Assembly: GCF_004118155.1 (NCBI RefSeq)
Contig: NZ_SAIQ01000003.1
Location: 248,001-312,000 of the forward strand
DNA: 64,000 nucleotides
From: Edaphocola flava
GTDB lineage: Bacteria; Bacteroidota; Bacteroidia; Chitinophagales; Chitinophagaceae
Direction of reading: 5' to 3'
Shown: positions 51,810 to 62,732 of the stretch, piece by piece
How the letters are laid out: every line of letters starts with the position of its first letter
Numbering within the stretch: position 1 is the first letter of the stretch
Program-made: the position numbers and the translations under genes
Notes under the pieces: generated by a model
The model's input: the letters and a program-made list of their open reading frames with translations, nothing else
Told to the model about the DNA's origin: nothing
Database searches by the model: none

Positions 51810-52542
51810 ATTTACTGTATAAAGTAACTGACATACCTGCTCTCAATACCCATGCTGGTGCAGCTGCAGTATAGCTATGATTAACAAAAAGACCAATACC
51901 TGTACCAAGGTCAACCGCTATAGGAATTGGGGTATGATAAATTTCTCTCTGGAAACCTGCAACTAATGTATATTTTGTTGTAGGTAAGACTAATAGGTCG
52001 GCGTTAGTACCATAAGAACTTCCACTATGAACTGAAGGCAACCATTTTAATTCCTTTCCTGTAACTCGTATACCAAACCCTACATAGAGACCGGAATTGG
52101 TATATGGATAGTTTTTAAACTGGTATTTACTTCGTGTTTTAAAATAATACCTATACTCCGCACCAGCATAAAAAGTTGACCATATTTCCAGATAGTTAAG
52201 ATAAGCCGCTCGATTATATGCTCCGTACGGAACACCTGCACCATATCCGTTAAAACGATTGAAATTATTATGTATACTAATGTCCACAAAATTAATACCA
52301 AGTCCAAGATTGCCAGATATGGATTGATTCTTACTCAATCTGAACTCTCCCTTTAATTCACCGAATAAGAAGCCTATTCCCGCACTTAATCGTACAGGTT
52401 TCAACTCTGTAGGATATACACCAGTAGATTTAGGGGTTTCATAACCTGGTGGAAGACGATGCGGCCTGAGAGGGCGTAATTGCGCGTTTGAAGCGCTTGC
52501 AATAACAATGGCAAAAGAAGTAAAGAATAGTCTTTTTTGCAT
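51799..52542 (-). CDS. Secreted beta-barrel protein of unknown function
   Basis: This 247-residue protein starts with a signal peptide (MQKRLFFTSFAIVIASASNA). A proline/arginine-rich stretch (LRPLRPHRLPPGYETP) precedes about ten beta-strands ending AGMSVTLYSKYYK, with aromatic residues and glycine turns typical of small outer-membrane barrels. No family could be named. It is followed by a terminator and preceded by a 54-bp palindrome. Confidence 0.65.
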   Translation of the reverse strand: MQKRLFFTSFAIVIASASNAQLRPLRPHRLPPGYETPKSTGVYPTELKPVRLSAGIGFLFGELKGEFRLSKNQSISGNLGLGINFVDISIHNNFNRFNGYGAGVPYGAYNRAAYLNYLEIWSTFYAGAEYRYYFKTRSKYQFKNYPYTNSGLYVGFGIRVTGKELKWLPSVHSGSSYGTNADLLVLPTTKYTLVAGFQREIYHTPIPIAVDLGTGIGLFVNHSYTAAAPAWVLRAGMSVTLYSKYYK

Positions 52543-52610
52543 AATATAGGACTTTTAGGGTTTATAACTTAAAGATAAATATTTTTTTTATCGTTAATGT
52601 GAATAATAAT

Positions 52611-52664
52611 TTTTATAAAAAGAATAGGGATCGGCTTAAGCCGATCCCTATTCTTTTTATAAAA
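52611..52664. terminator. Perfect 54-bp palindrome, terminator of the methyltransferase gene
   Basis: Two 27-bp arms (52611-52637, 52638-52664) meet with no unpaired centre. It ends 12 bases after the methyltransferase stop. A T-run on the minus strand follows. Confidence 0.82.
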
Positions 52665-52676
52665 CCATTCCTTAAA

Positions 52677-53297
52677 TTATTTTTTCCGGAAGCAGCTGAA
52701 TATAAAATGCTGTAATGTATCGAATGGCGTAGGATGATGTACCGAACGGCTTTTGACCTGTTCGAAATCAGCTTTCAGGCAATTGTTCAATGTCTCTTCA
52801 GAATATTGCCTAATGTCTATACCACTACACTTGGCCGGGCCATCCAGGGCAAATGTTCCTATGAGCACATTACCGGTTACTGCCAGTCCATCATTGGCAA
52901 TCTGTACATATCGTTTTACATCTTCATCATCAATCAGGAAGTGAAAAGCGGCACGATCATGCCAAAGGTCATATTGTCTGCCGGGTACAAAATCCAAAAT
53001 GTCACTGACAATCCATTTCACCTTGTCTGCTCTATGCTCCAGGCGCTCCCTTGCCCGTTGAATCGCCTGTTCGGAAATATCCAATACAGTAATATCTTCA
53101 TAACCTAAATCCAGCAAATGCTCTGCCAGGAAACTATCACCGCCTCCTATATCAATAATACGGGCATCCAGCGGCACTTCCAGCTCATTAATGAACTCCA
53201 GGGAGGTTACCGGTATCGGCTGATACCAGCTCACCTGCTCTAAGGGCTTGGTGTGGTATATTTTTTCCCAATGGGCTTTCCGATCGAATGATTCCAT
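52677..53297 (-). CDS. Class I SAM-dependent methyltransferase (ArsR-linked)
   Basis: This 206-residue protein begins HWEKIYHTKPLEQVSWYQP, typical of a small methyltransferase family common beside ArsR repressors. Motif I is IIDIGGGDS, motif II ends VLDIS, and WIVSDILDF and LWHDRAAFHF follow. The substrate is unknown; methylation of metalloid or selenium compounds has been suggested for relatives but is not shown here. It lies 164 bp downstream of the ArsR gene on the same strand, with a shared DNA motif in front of both. Confidence 0.82.
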   Translation of the reverse strand: MESFDRKAHWEKIYHTKPLEQVSWYQPIPVTSLEFINELEVPLDARIIDIGGGDSFLAEHLLDLGYEDITVLDISEQAIQRARERLEHRADKVKWIVSDILDFVPGRQYDLWHDRAAFHFLIDDEDVKRYVQIANDGLAVTGNVLIGTFALDGPAKCSGIDIRQYSEETLNNCLKADFEQVKSRSVHHPTPFDTLQHFIFSCFRKK

Positions 53298-53430
53298 AAA
53301 ATAATGTTAAAAACTTGTTACAAATGTATAACACTAATTGCTAATTAGTTCATTTATAAGGCAGAAATAAAACGGAATTGTATAGTTTATTTAAATTTTC
53401 GGGTCAGAAACCATCAATTGCAACATTGCA

Positions 53431-53445
53431 TTATTGCGATAAATA
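53431..53445. promoter_or_regulatory. Putative ArsR half-site motif upstream of the methyltransferase gene
   Basis: TTATTGCGATAAATA (minus TATTTATCGCAATAA) shares the core ATCGCAATA with the site upstream of the ArsR gene (53804-53818), in the same orientation relative to transcription of each gene as read on the complementary strands. Confidence 0.4.
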
Positions 53446-53461
53446 GTGAAACAAAAAAATG

Positions 53462-53791
53462 CTAGCAGCATTGTTCTGTACCGCTCCATTCTATGAAGAA
53501 GCCTGCAAGCTCTTTTCGTATATTATTCCAGACAAGACTATTTACACAGTAGCAAATACTGGTTCCGTCAAGCGTTCCTTTAATAATACCTATTGCTTTC
53601 AATTCTTTAAGGTGTTGCGAAATGGTGGCCTGAGCTAAGCCCAATTCCTCTACAAGATCATTGCAGATACACGCTTCCTGGCGTATAATATGCTGCAGGA
53701 TTGCAATACGTGCAGGATGCGCTAATGCTTTCAGCAATGTAGCCAGCCTGTTCTGTTCCGGTGTAAATATCTCTGTTTTAGTAATACCCAT
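53462..53791 (-). CDS. ArsR-family metalloregulator
   Basis: This 109-residue winged-helix protein has [17 protein letters not shown], then [14 protein letters not shown], whose CxC resembles the arsenic-binding ELCVCDL of ArsR, and the recognition helix [16 protein letters not shown]. It ends in EQCC, adding two more cysteines. The metal-sensing type (As/Sb or other) is therefore plausible but not proven. The start (MGITKTEIF) is the only ATG fitting the fold. The downstream methyltransferase gene is probably under its control. Confidence 0.88.
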   Translation of the reverse strand: MGITKTEIFTPEQNRLATLLKALAHPARIAILQHIIRQEACICNDLVEELGLAQATISQHLKELKAIGIIKGTLDGTSICYCVNSLVWNNIRKELAGFFIEWSGTEQCC

Positions 53792-53803
53792 AACCCTCAG
53801 TTT

Positions 53804-53818
53804 CTATCGCAATATTAT
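53804..53818. promoter_or_regulatory. Putative ArsR operator upstream of the ArsR gene
   Basis: CTATCGCAATATTAT lies 13 bp upstream of the ArsR start codon and shares ATCGCAATA with the site in front of the methyltransferase gene. ATCGCAATATTGCGAT-like sites are typical of ArsR-family operators. Confidence 0.4.
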
Positions 53819-53841
53819 GATTGATTGTTTATATGAACAAA

Positions 53842-56800
53842 TTATTGTTTGACCGGGGTATCTACAAGCACCTCCTTAACCGGTTCTGCTGTAGAATCTG
53901 CTATAGTCAGTTGGGCCCGGGTAAACAGGTCTTTAAGGTTGCTGAATGATTTACGGTAAGAAATCCCTACGCCCTGCCGTGCAATATTCTGCTGGAATAA
54001 GGCATCGTAATTGCTGGTACGGAAAATATTGAAGCGGATATGTCCATCAGGAGTAATCAGGTATTGCACCCTGAAGTCTCCGGCAAGATTGGAGGAGTAA
54101 GCTTTGGCACCAGCCGTAGCCGGTCTGCCCCAGTCATAGACACCACCGACATCTACAAAAAGACGGTTATTGAGGAAATTCTTACGCACATTCAGTTTGG
54201 CCTCATTACGATTCAGATAAGATAATGAAGTGGGGTCGCTGCTGTTGCTCAGGTTATAGTTTTTATACCCTACACCCACATGCAAATCCTGTACCTTAAA
54301 CAACTTATTGGCCATATTAGTCAACTGCGAGGAGGCTACTGAAGAGAAGATATCGGTCATGTTATTGATCGTACCCGAAGAAACCGCAGCAGTATTGTTC
54401 ATAAATCCTTCCGGCGGTGCAAACTGGTCGAGCAGCAGCAATGAAGCTACCTGGTTCAGTAACTGCTTTTCATCATTATTGATCCGTTCCAGCTTCTGGT
54501 AAGCATAAGTACCAATTGAGCGGTTTTCTGAAAGCTCTATTTTAAAATTCACTTCCGGGTTCTGCAGGGTCCCCGATGCATTCAGGCGTACATTCACCAT
54601 CTGGGCCAGTTGGGCATCCCTGATTTCCTGGTTGGAAAGATTGATCCGGTTGATCTCATTACTGATCAGGTCATACAGTCTGGCTTTAACACTAGTCACC
54701 CCGGTTACATCAAGGTGGGCATCATACAGATCTCCGTTCCAGACGATGGTACTACCTTGTGCGATAGAGAAAAGCCTGTTGTAGTTCAGAATCTGCATCT
54801 TACGGAACGCGAAATTATATGTCCCCTCATCAATTTTGTAAATACCATTCAGGCGTATATCGCCATCAGACGGTATTTCCAGCACGATGTTACCGGTGCC
54901 TTTTGAGATCAGCTGATCTCCTGTTTTAGGATCGAGAATGATGGTGCTGACCAGGTTATTGTTTATGGTCGCATCAATGCGCACATTATATTTATTGGAC
55001 AACTTCAGTTTTTTCTTTTGCTGCGCTACATCTGTTTCAGGTTTTTTGAAGCGGATAAAGTTATACTCCCCCAGATCACTGGAAAAATCGATCGGAATAA
55101 TGAGATTGGATTGCTCAAGCGGTATGGCAGAGATCACGACATTCAGGTTCTGTGCCGGTCCGAATATACGGGCCCGAGTCTTTGCAAATACAGTACCATA
55201 AAAGCGCTCCCCTTCCATACGGTTCAGGTTCAGCACCCGAAGCTTATCACTGTTCATCTCTATATTCAGCAGGAAAGACTTGAGCTTATTATGCGTGATA
55301 TTACCGGTAATGCGCCCTATGTTTTTATCCTGGTCTTTGATAAACATGGTACCCATCTCAATGGTATTTTCATTGACCGCAATGACAGCATCATCTACCG
55401 TATACGTTTCCCCGTTTATTTCCGGGCGCACCACAACCTCTTTCAGTGATAATTGTCCCAGGGTGAGCGGGTGCGCTGCATTGCCACTGATTGTAACCGC
55501 ACCATTTACCTTACCGTTGAGGTTATTGACAAAGCCTCTCAGGAAAGGGCTGAGCCAGGAAAGCTGTGCATTATTAAAATTCAACACCCCGTCAATAGAT
55601 TGTACGGAATTGGTATCAAGCGAAAAACGCCCGCTGAGTGTTGCACTCCCACCTGCGGCAGATACACCTGTATTCGATAAGAGCTCTACTACCCCATCGG
55701 CCACATCATAGTTACCCTGCAGGGATATTTTCTGAAGTGTATCATCATTGAAACGGGTGTCGTTGGAATAGAGATTGAAATCAATTTTCTGATTGCTCCA
55801 TAAAGAACGGATCTGGATACCGCCATTAATCGTGCCACCCCTTATCATGTCCTCAACATCCAGAAGGCGTGCCAGTGGCGCATGAGAGAGATTTTTAAGA
55901 TCAATGTACGCGGTATTGTGCTCTACATCATTTTTACTGATATAGATCTGCTGGTTACCAGAGCTGATGGATAGGTTCTCTATATCCAATGCACCGTTTT
56001 CATACACAATACGGTTACCGGAGGCAATATTCCATTTATTATTGTTCAGGAAAAACTGCGAAGGCAGGATATTCAGTGTAAAGCGATCATCCTGTAAAAA
56101 TCCTTTGCCTCTCAATTTGGCGGTACCCAATTCTTCAAACGTAGAGGTCGTCATATTAAACTCCAGGGAGTCGCGGTACCATTTGGAATCCAGGCTCAGA
56201 TTACGTAAAAATACATTACTCCCTGCTCCGATCTGTGTTACAGCTGCATTTACAGACAGGTCTTTATAATCGCCCTGACCATTAACCAGAATGGTATCCA
56301 GCACTACTCCATCAAAAATGACTTTGGGCAATGAGGCCTGAAGCACCAGCTGGTCATTCTGCGTATTTAGTGTACCATGTACGGTTCCACCCTGAGGCAA
56401 AGACAGATCACGGTTAAAAATCGACAGCAGATCAGAAATATCTTCTGTCTGCATATCAAAATGGATCAGCTGATTCCGGTTATATACTGCAGGTGCATCA
56501 AAATAAGTAGGCAGGTAGTTGGACAGTACATGCTGCACTGCGCCGGGAAGATCAAATAATTTATAATTACCCCAGATGCGGGCGTTCACATTATTGGTTC
56601 CGGCATAAAGATACTTTTGACCATCCTCTATAGCAGAACGCAGGTAGATAGAATCTATATCGAGAACGGTAGAATCGCGGAAGATCTTCATTTGCTGCAA
56701 TACTGCAGCACCGGTAAAATTTTCAATACCCGTGCCCGTAAAATGTCCTTCCAGTAAGCCTTGTGCCCGTACCGATTCGGTAAGGATATGCAGTTTCTGC

Positions 56801-58650
56801 AGGTCTATATATCCAATATTGGCCTTAAAGTCAGTCTGCGTAATATTCTTCGTAAACTGTACTTTACCATCAAAGTCCAGTTTTGCATTCGGATCGTTGA
56901 GCTGTGCCACTCCCTGGAAATAAGTAGGTGTGACCTCACCCATTACTTTCATACCGGTGTATACATAATCTTCAAACCCAAAGCGGCTGAACTGCCCTTC
57001 GGTGTAGATACTCATTTTATCCAGATCGAAATGCTTACCCTTGAATGTAAAGGCGCCATCAGCTTCATGAATACTGGATTGTGTCAGGAAAGTACCCAGG
57101 TTAAAACGGGTAAGATTTAGCGTCCCTGCATATACAGGTTCAGGGCTCATGATTTGCTGAATGCCCATATTAGTTTGGACTTTACCCAGGCCGGTAAGTG
57201 CATCGGCATTGAAATGGAAATCATGAATCGTTCCTTTGAAATCAAATGGCACCCTGATCTGGCCCAGTGCCATAAAGTTCAGTTCTTTAGTATCTTTCAG
57301 AAACGGGAAATAGTGATACAAATTAGCCCCGGAAGTCTGCAGCAGAGATTGCTCCAGGACAATAGTAGACATATCTACATCCGGCAGGTTATTCATGGTA
57401 AACTTACCTACATTCAACTGGCTCTTACCATCGTTCAATACGGCATTGTTTGCATAAAGGTTGTCTACCGTGCCCCCGCACTGCCCATTCACCTTTACTT
57501 CCATATGCTCAAACAATTTCATTTCAGGAGCAAAGAAAATGATGTCATCAACAGCGACATGTGCCTCCTTTAAATGGCCCTGCATGCGTACTTTAGCAAT
57601 ATAGTCGAGAAAGTCGGGGAAACGATTGTAATGCATGGCATAGTAATCGCGAATGATACTGTTATTCGTCTCCAGGTAAAGATCGGCACATTCAGAGATG
57701 CGCGGGGAAACCCTTACGCGGGCTTTCATCTTTTTAATTTTCAGGCCGCAACGCTCATCAGCAGAAAGATTTTCCAGGTTGGCACGCAGGGTATCTCCTT
57801 TAATCCTAAGGTCTGTGATGTTTATCTGCACATTGCGCACATCCATTTTCCATTCGTCAAACAATCCGGCAGGTGCTGCTTTCACATCCGGATTATCCAT
57901 GAAATAGCGGGCATCTTTCAGCTCAATCTTTTTAATGCTTACGGTCCATTTATCAGGATTAAATGCGGTAGTATCTATGTAGTCCGTTTTACGGCGGCGC
58001 AGGCTATCAGGGCGGCCCCCCTTATAATCTCTTAACCCAAAAGTGGTACGGGTACCGGTAATGCTCTGCACCCCGATATGTTTGCGGTCGAAATCAACAC
58101 CGTCCATGTTTATGTTCAGCTCCCGCAAATCCATGACCATATCATTCCCGATCCATTTATCGACCGAAGAGAAACGGATATTTTTTAACCGGACTTTCTT
58201 CAGGTCAAACTGTATGGGTTGCGCATCCTTTTTCTTTGCTGCCGGCTGTTCTGATGCAAAGGCATCTTCCAGGAATCTGTAGTTCCATACAGAATCATTT
58301 ACCGGTCTTTGCAGGTTGATAAATGCACCGTCCAACCCCACATAATGCAGTACGGGCTTCTGTTTGAAGATAAACCAATCGGTAATATTCAGTTCGAGAT
58401 GGCGTGTATACAACAGGGTATCTCCATTCTGATCTGCCATGAATACCCCGTCAAGCGTCACTTTATCCAGTAAACGCAGACTAAAACCTTCAATAGAAAC
58501 GCGGGTATGCAGGCGATCGGAGAGGTAAGATGCAGCAGTTCGTGCCACATATCTTTGTACTCCGGGAATATTAATGAGCACTACTATGATCAATAGCAGC
58601 GACAAAAATATACCCAGCACATATTTTGATATTTTGAGAAACCTTTTCAG
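53842..58650 (-). CDS. tamB: TamB-like translocation and assembly module protein
   Basis: This roughly 1600-residue inner-membrane-anchored, periplasm-spanning protein has an N-terminal hydrophobic anchor (GIFLSLLLIIVVLINIPG), long repeats of beta-strands (AsmA/TamB-like) and a C-terminal TamB domain (DUF490) near the last 350 residues (GDIRLNGIYKIDEGTYNFAF, span). TamB proteins move lipids between membranes or help assemble outer-membrane proteins. The frame has no ATG near the anchor. GTG at 58620 is possible, but CTG at 58650 would add the basic MKRFLKISKY expected before the anchor and lies 18 bases from a TATATTTG promoter (58675-58668). The extended start is given. Confidence 0.82.
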   Translation of the reverse strand: MKRFLKISKYVLGIFLSLLLIIVVLINIPGVQRYVARTAASYLSDRLHTRVSIEGFSLRLLDKVTLDGVFMADQNGDTLLYTRHLELNITDWFIFKQKPVLHYVGLDGAFINLQRPVNDSVWNYRFLEDAFASEQPAAKKKDAQPIQFDLKKVRLKNIRFSSVDKWIGNDMVMDLRELNINMDGVDFDRKHIGVQSITGTRTTFGLRDYKGGRPDSLRRRKTDYIDTTAFNPDKWTVSIKKIELKDARYFMDNPDVKAAPAGLFDEWKMDVRNVQINITDLRIKGDTLRANLENLSADERCGLKIKKMKARVRVSPRISECADLYLETNNSIIRDYYAMHYNRFPDFLDYIAKVRMQGHLKEAHVAVDDIIFFAPEMKLFEHMEVKVNGQCGGTVDNLYANNAVLNDGKSQLNVGKFTMNNLPDVDMSTIVLEQSLLQTSGANLYHYFPFLKDTKELNFMALGQIRVPFDFKGTIHDFHFNADALTGLGKVQTNMGIQQIMSPEPVYAGTLNLTRFNLGTFLTQSSIHEADGAFTFKGKHFDLDKMSIYTEGQFSRFGFEDYVYTGMKVMGEVTPTYFQGVAQLNDPNAKLDFDGKVQFTKNITQTDFKANIGYIDLQKLHILTESVRAQGLLEGHFTGTGIENFTGAAVLQQMKIFRDSTVLDIDSIYLRSAIEDGQKYLYAGTNNVNARIWGNYKLFDLPGAVQHVLSNYLPTYFDAPAVYNRNQLIHFDMQTEDISDLLSIFNRDLSLPQGGTVHGTLNTQNDQLVLQASLPKVIFDGVVLDTILVNGQGDYKDLSVNAAVTQIGAGSNVFLRNLSLDSKWYRDSLEFNMTTSTFEELGTAKLRGKGFLQDDRFTLNILPSQFFLNNNKWNIASGNRIVYENGALDIENLSISSGNQQIYISKNDVEHNTAYIDLKNLSHAPLARLLDVEDMIRGGTINGGIQIRSLWSNQKIDFNLYSNDTRFNDDTLQKISLQGNYDVADGVVELLSNTGVSAAGGSATLSGRFSLDTNSVQSIDGVLNFNNAQLSWLSPFLRGFVNNLNGKVNGAVTISGNAAHPLTLGQLSLKEVVVRPEINGETYTVDDAVIAVNENTIEMGTMFIKDQDKNIGRITGNITHNKLKSFLLNIEMNSDKLRVLNLNRMEGERFYGTVFAKTRARIFGPAQNLNVVISAIPLEQSNLIIPIDFSSDLGEYNFIRFKKPETDVAQQKKKLKLSNKYNVRIDATINNNLVSTIILDPKTGDQLISKGTGNIVLEIPSDGDIRLNGIYKIDEGTYNFAFRKMQILNYNRLFSIAQGSTIVWNGDLYDAHLDVTGVTSVKARLYDLISNEINRINLSNQEIRDAQLAQMVNVRLNASGTLQNPEVNFKIELSENRSIGTYAYQKLERINNDEKQLLNQVASLLLLDQFAPPEGFMNNTAAVSSGTINNMTDIFSSVASSQLTNMANKLFKVQDLHVGVGYKNYNLSNSSDPTSLSYLNRNEAKLNVRKNFLNNRLFVDVGGVYDWGRPATAGAKAYSSNLAGDFRVQYLITPDGHIRFNIFRTSNYDALFQQNIARQGVGISYRKSFSNLKDLFTRAQLTIADSTAEPVKEVLVDTPVKQ

Positions 58651-58709
58651 CCTGTGAAATTAGAATGCAAATATACTGCTATTCGGACAATTGAATGACA
58701 ATAGAAGCC

Positions 58710-59231
58710 TTAGAAATAACCGAGATAGGTCATGGAGTGTTTGGCAAATTCTACACTCACAACTTCTCCGGCCTGAAAGGCCATAAAGTCTTCCTGGCTG
58801 ACCTCTATACTGAGCAGTCCCGGAAAGTTGAGGTGAAAGTGAAAGGTATTGTTTTGCGATACAAATTGCTTCTGCTGTATCGGGATGCCGATGATTAGTT
58901 TGCGCCCGTCTTTAAGATCGTCTTTATACTTGCGGGAGAATCGCTTTTTGCCATAGATGGCCAGACTGTAGATCAGTATAAAAAAACATGCTGATGCAAA
59001 GATGTATTGCGGCAGCGAGAATTTTTTCTCCAGCTCATTTTCAGGCTTTGCCAGGCTTGCCAGCAGGCCTACCACCACAACCAGCACAGCACCGATGATA
59101 CCGATCAGTCTTAAGGTCTTGAAGTAACCGATCGATTCAGCATCCAGTAAAGCACGGATGTATTGTTTTTCTCTTTCGGTCATGGGTTCTTCATAAGAAG
59201 CAAGCATGGGCAATTCTATTTTTTCAAACAA
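58710..59231 (-). CDS. Two-helix membrane protein of unknown function
   Basis: This 173-residue protein has two transmembrane helices (about 43-60, LIGIIGAVLVVVVGLLAS; about 76-93, IFASACFFILIYSLAIYG) and a soluble C-terminal part (about 95-173) with a beta-rich HFHLNFPGLLSIEVSQEDF (span). I do not recognise the family. It lies between enolase and tamB on the same strand, after the enolase terminator. Confidence 0.65.
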   Translation of the reverse strand: MFEKIELPMLASYEEPMTEREKQYIRALLDAESIGYFKTLRLIGIIGAVLVVVVGLLASLAKPENELEKKFSLPQYIFASACFFILIYSLAIYGKKRFSRKYKDDLKDGRKLIIGIPIQQKQFVSQNNTFHFHLNFPGLLSIEVSQEDFMAFQAGEVVSVEFAKHSMTYLGYF

Positions 59232-59242
59232 GGTACAAAAAA

Positions 59243-59266
59243 AGCGTTATACCGAAGTATAACGCT
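59243..59266 (-). terminator. Enolase terminator with a UUCG tetraloop
   Basis: The arms AGCGTTATAC and GTATAACGCT enclose CGAA (UUCG on the minus strand) and are followed by a run of seven T. Confidence 0.88.
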
Positions 59267-59294
59267 CTTTTGATATTTGTAAAATACAATTGGA

Positions 59295-60623
<1,329 letters not shown>

Positions 60624-60650
60624 TTATATAAAATTGCGAATAACAATAAA

Positions 60651-60692
60651 AATCCGCATCCGGCAGATATTCCATGCTGCAGGATGCGGATT
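60651..60692 (-). terminator. Terminator of the glycosyltransferase gene
   Basis: The 11-bp arms AATCCGCATCC and GGATGCGGATT (60651-60661, 60682-60692) with an inner GCAG/CTGC pairing and T5 on the minus strand. Confidence 0.82.
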
Positions 60693-60707
60693 CAGAACAG
60701 TATATCC

Positions 60708-61670
60708 CTAATTAGCGCTGGTCATTTTTAAAATCCCCGTTTTGTGCATACTGAGTGCTGTTCTGAGGGGTATATGAAAATATGCATTCAGGGCACTGAT
60801 TACGTCTGCATCTACATTATCATCAAACTTACGGGCAAAAAGGTTACTGCCTTCTTTCAAGAAGCTGAGATCCGCTTTGGTAAATGTTTTGGGCCTTAAT
60901 TTTATATCACCGTCCGGCACCCAGATAATGGCCCTCAAATCGTCATTGACCAGTGTACCTTTGAAAGAACTGTTCATTAATACCGTTTGAAAAAAGGACT
61001 CATCGGGGATCAATGTATTTTTATAATAATCCATGAATTTATCCACTTCTTTATTATGACATAAGAAGTTACAACACTCCCGTGTCAATATCATCCATTG
61101 CCCTCCGATATAGGGTGTTATCCCTTTCATATACTCTCTTTTGTGGGTGTCGTCAGATATAGCGCCGTCTTCTTCACTAAAATAATTTTCAATCCGGTTT
61201 AAAGTCTCCGGTCGGGTCTGCACCTGGTCAGCAAATTTCAGGAAGCTCGTCCCCCTGTTTGCAGCCAGAAAATTGCTGATGATATGTTGAGATTTAAGGG
61301 GATAATCCTGTCCGCTCAGGTTAATGAAGTAGTCCCATTTTTGCTCCAGTTTCAGTAAATACTGCATCCCGCTCAGTTCTGCCTGCACCATACTGTAACC
61401 ACCCCATACCACTGTTTGATTTTCGAGTATGTGAATGCCCGGAAACTTGTTTAGAAAAGACCAAATTTGCTGTTTGGTCAGGCGGTCGGCTTTTTTATCA
61501 ATATTGATAAGATAAATATTATCGGGATGATATATGGCCCGAAACAAGCGCCTGAATTGCTTAGACAAGCGGTGCACCATAACAAGGTAGGCAATTTTAA
61601 CGGTCGGTTTCTGTGGTGTCTTAAGTATTGAAAGATTGGCTCTGGAGGGTAACTGAAGTGATTTCATCAT
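60708..61670 (-). CDS. GT14-like beta-1,6-N-acetylglucosaminyltransferase family protein
   Basis: This 320-residue protein matches the core-2/I-branching glycosyltransferase family: IAYLVMVHRLSKQFRRLFRAI (span), NIYLINIDKKAD, WGGYSMVQAELSGMQYLL (span), DYFINLSGQDYPL, IGGQWMILTRECCNFL and IPDESFFQTVLMNS (span). It lacks a signal peptide and has no polysaccharide cluster around it. Such proteins glycosylate surface polymers or lipids in Bacteroidota; the acceptor is unknown. Confidence 0.82.
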   Translation of the reverse strand: MMKSLQLPSRANLSILKTPQKPTVKIAYLVMVHRLSKQFRRLFRAIYHPDNIYLINIDKKADRLTKQQIWSFLNKFPGIHILENQTVVWGGYSMVQAELSGMQYLLKLEQKWDYFINLSGQDYPLKSQHIISNFLAANRGTSFLKFADQVQTRPETLNRIENYFSEEDGAISDDTHKREYMKGITPYIGGQWMILTRECCNFLCHNKEVDKFMDYYKNTLIPDESFFQTVLMNSSFKGTLVNDDLRAIIWVPDGDIKLRPKTFTKADLSFLKEGSNLFARKFDDNVDADVISALNAYFHIPLRTALSMHKTGILKMTSAN

Positions 61671-61816
61671 CTGAAATGTATTAGGAATATTTAATATATT
61701 GTATCCCTTCCTTGTAAGGTACGACTATTAATCGGCTAGAGGGTCACCTCATTTTGCAAAGCCCGTATTTAAAACCACAGAAATGCCAGAATACTTTGCT
61801 TTTATAGTTTATCTTC

Positions 61817-62563
61817 ATGGCACAATTTCTTAAAATGAAAGATCTACGACTTGCGGTGCTTATTGATGCAGATAATGTGCCCTATGCCAATATTAAAGAA
61901 ATGCTTGAAGAGGTCTCTAAAAACGGGACTCCGACCATAAAAAGAATATATGCTGACTGGACGAAGCCTTCCCTTTCCGGATGGAAAAATGTGTTGCTGG
62001 AACATGCCATTACGCCGATCCAGCAGTATAGTTATACCACAGGCAAAAATTCCAGCGACAGTGCGCTCATTATTGATGCTATGGATATCCTGTATTCCAA
62101 TAAAGTAGACGGATTTTGCATTGTATCTTCCGATAGTGACTTCACCCGCCTGGCGACAAGATTAAGAGAAGCGGGCATGAAAGTAATTGGTATCGGAGAG
62201 CAAAAGACGCCCTACCCTTTTATTACAGCCTGCGATAAATTTATCTATATCGAAATCCTGAAATCTTCTGTGCCGGAAATTCCGGAAACAACCCCGGATA
62301 AGAAGAAAGTGAGTTTGTCTAAAATCGACAAAAAACTGATCAGTTTATTGTCAGATAGTGTGAGTGACCTGGCTGATGAAAGCGGATGGACTTACCTGGG
62401 TGATCTGGGCAACTTTATCCTGAAAAAGAAACCGGATTTTGACCCGAGAAACTATGGCTTCTCTAAACTTTTACTATTGATCAAAAGTACTGACACCTTC
62501 CTGATCGAAGAACGGGAAACGAGTACCAAAACGGTGAAGCATATTTATGTGAAAATAAAGTAG
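61817..62563 (+). CDS. NYN-domain protein with a C-terminal LOTUS/OST-HTH-like domain
   Basis: This 248-residue protein has a NYN (PIN-like) nuclease domain (about 8-155): LRLAVLIDADNVPYANIKE (span), SSDSALIIDAMDILY, VDGFCIVSSDSDFTRLATRL (span) with its acidic residues conserved, and a GEQKTPYPFITACDKFIY (span) end. A winged-helix-like OST-HTH (about 170-248) follows. Such proteins are predicted RNA-processing nucleases. An in-frame ATG six codons downstream (61835) is an alternative start. Confidence 0.85.
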   Translation: MAQFLKMKDLRLAVLIDADNVPYANIKEMLEEVSKNGTPTIKRIYADWTKPSLSGWKNVLLEHAITPIQQYSYTTGKNSSDSALIIDAMDILYSNKVDGFCIVSSDSDFTRLATRLREAGMKVIGIGEQKTPYPFITACDKFIYIEILKSSVPEIPETTPDKKKVSLSKIDKKLISLLSDSVSDLADESGWTYLGDLGNFILKKKPDFDPRNYGFSKLLLLIKSTDTFLIEERETSTKTVKHIYVKIK

Positions 62564-62732
62564 TGTTTTTCGTAAAACGATGGGAATGGAGCTACTATAA
62601 CCGGCACTGAAACACTGTTTTGGTAACAAAATAAGAAATCCGGTTAAGAATCAATATTTCTGTATAATTTTGGCAGGCATATCCTGCACCGGTATTTTAC
62701 CTAACCATATATACATATTTACAGCAATAGTA

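Noticed and set aside
58695-58898. A 67-codon plus-strand frame
   Set aside because: It is antisense to the two-helix membrane protein gene and has no independent support.
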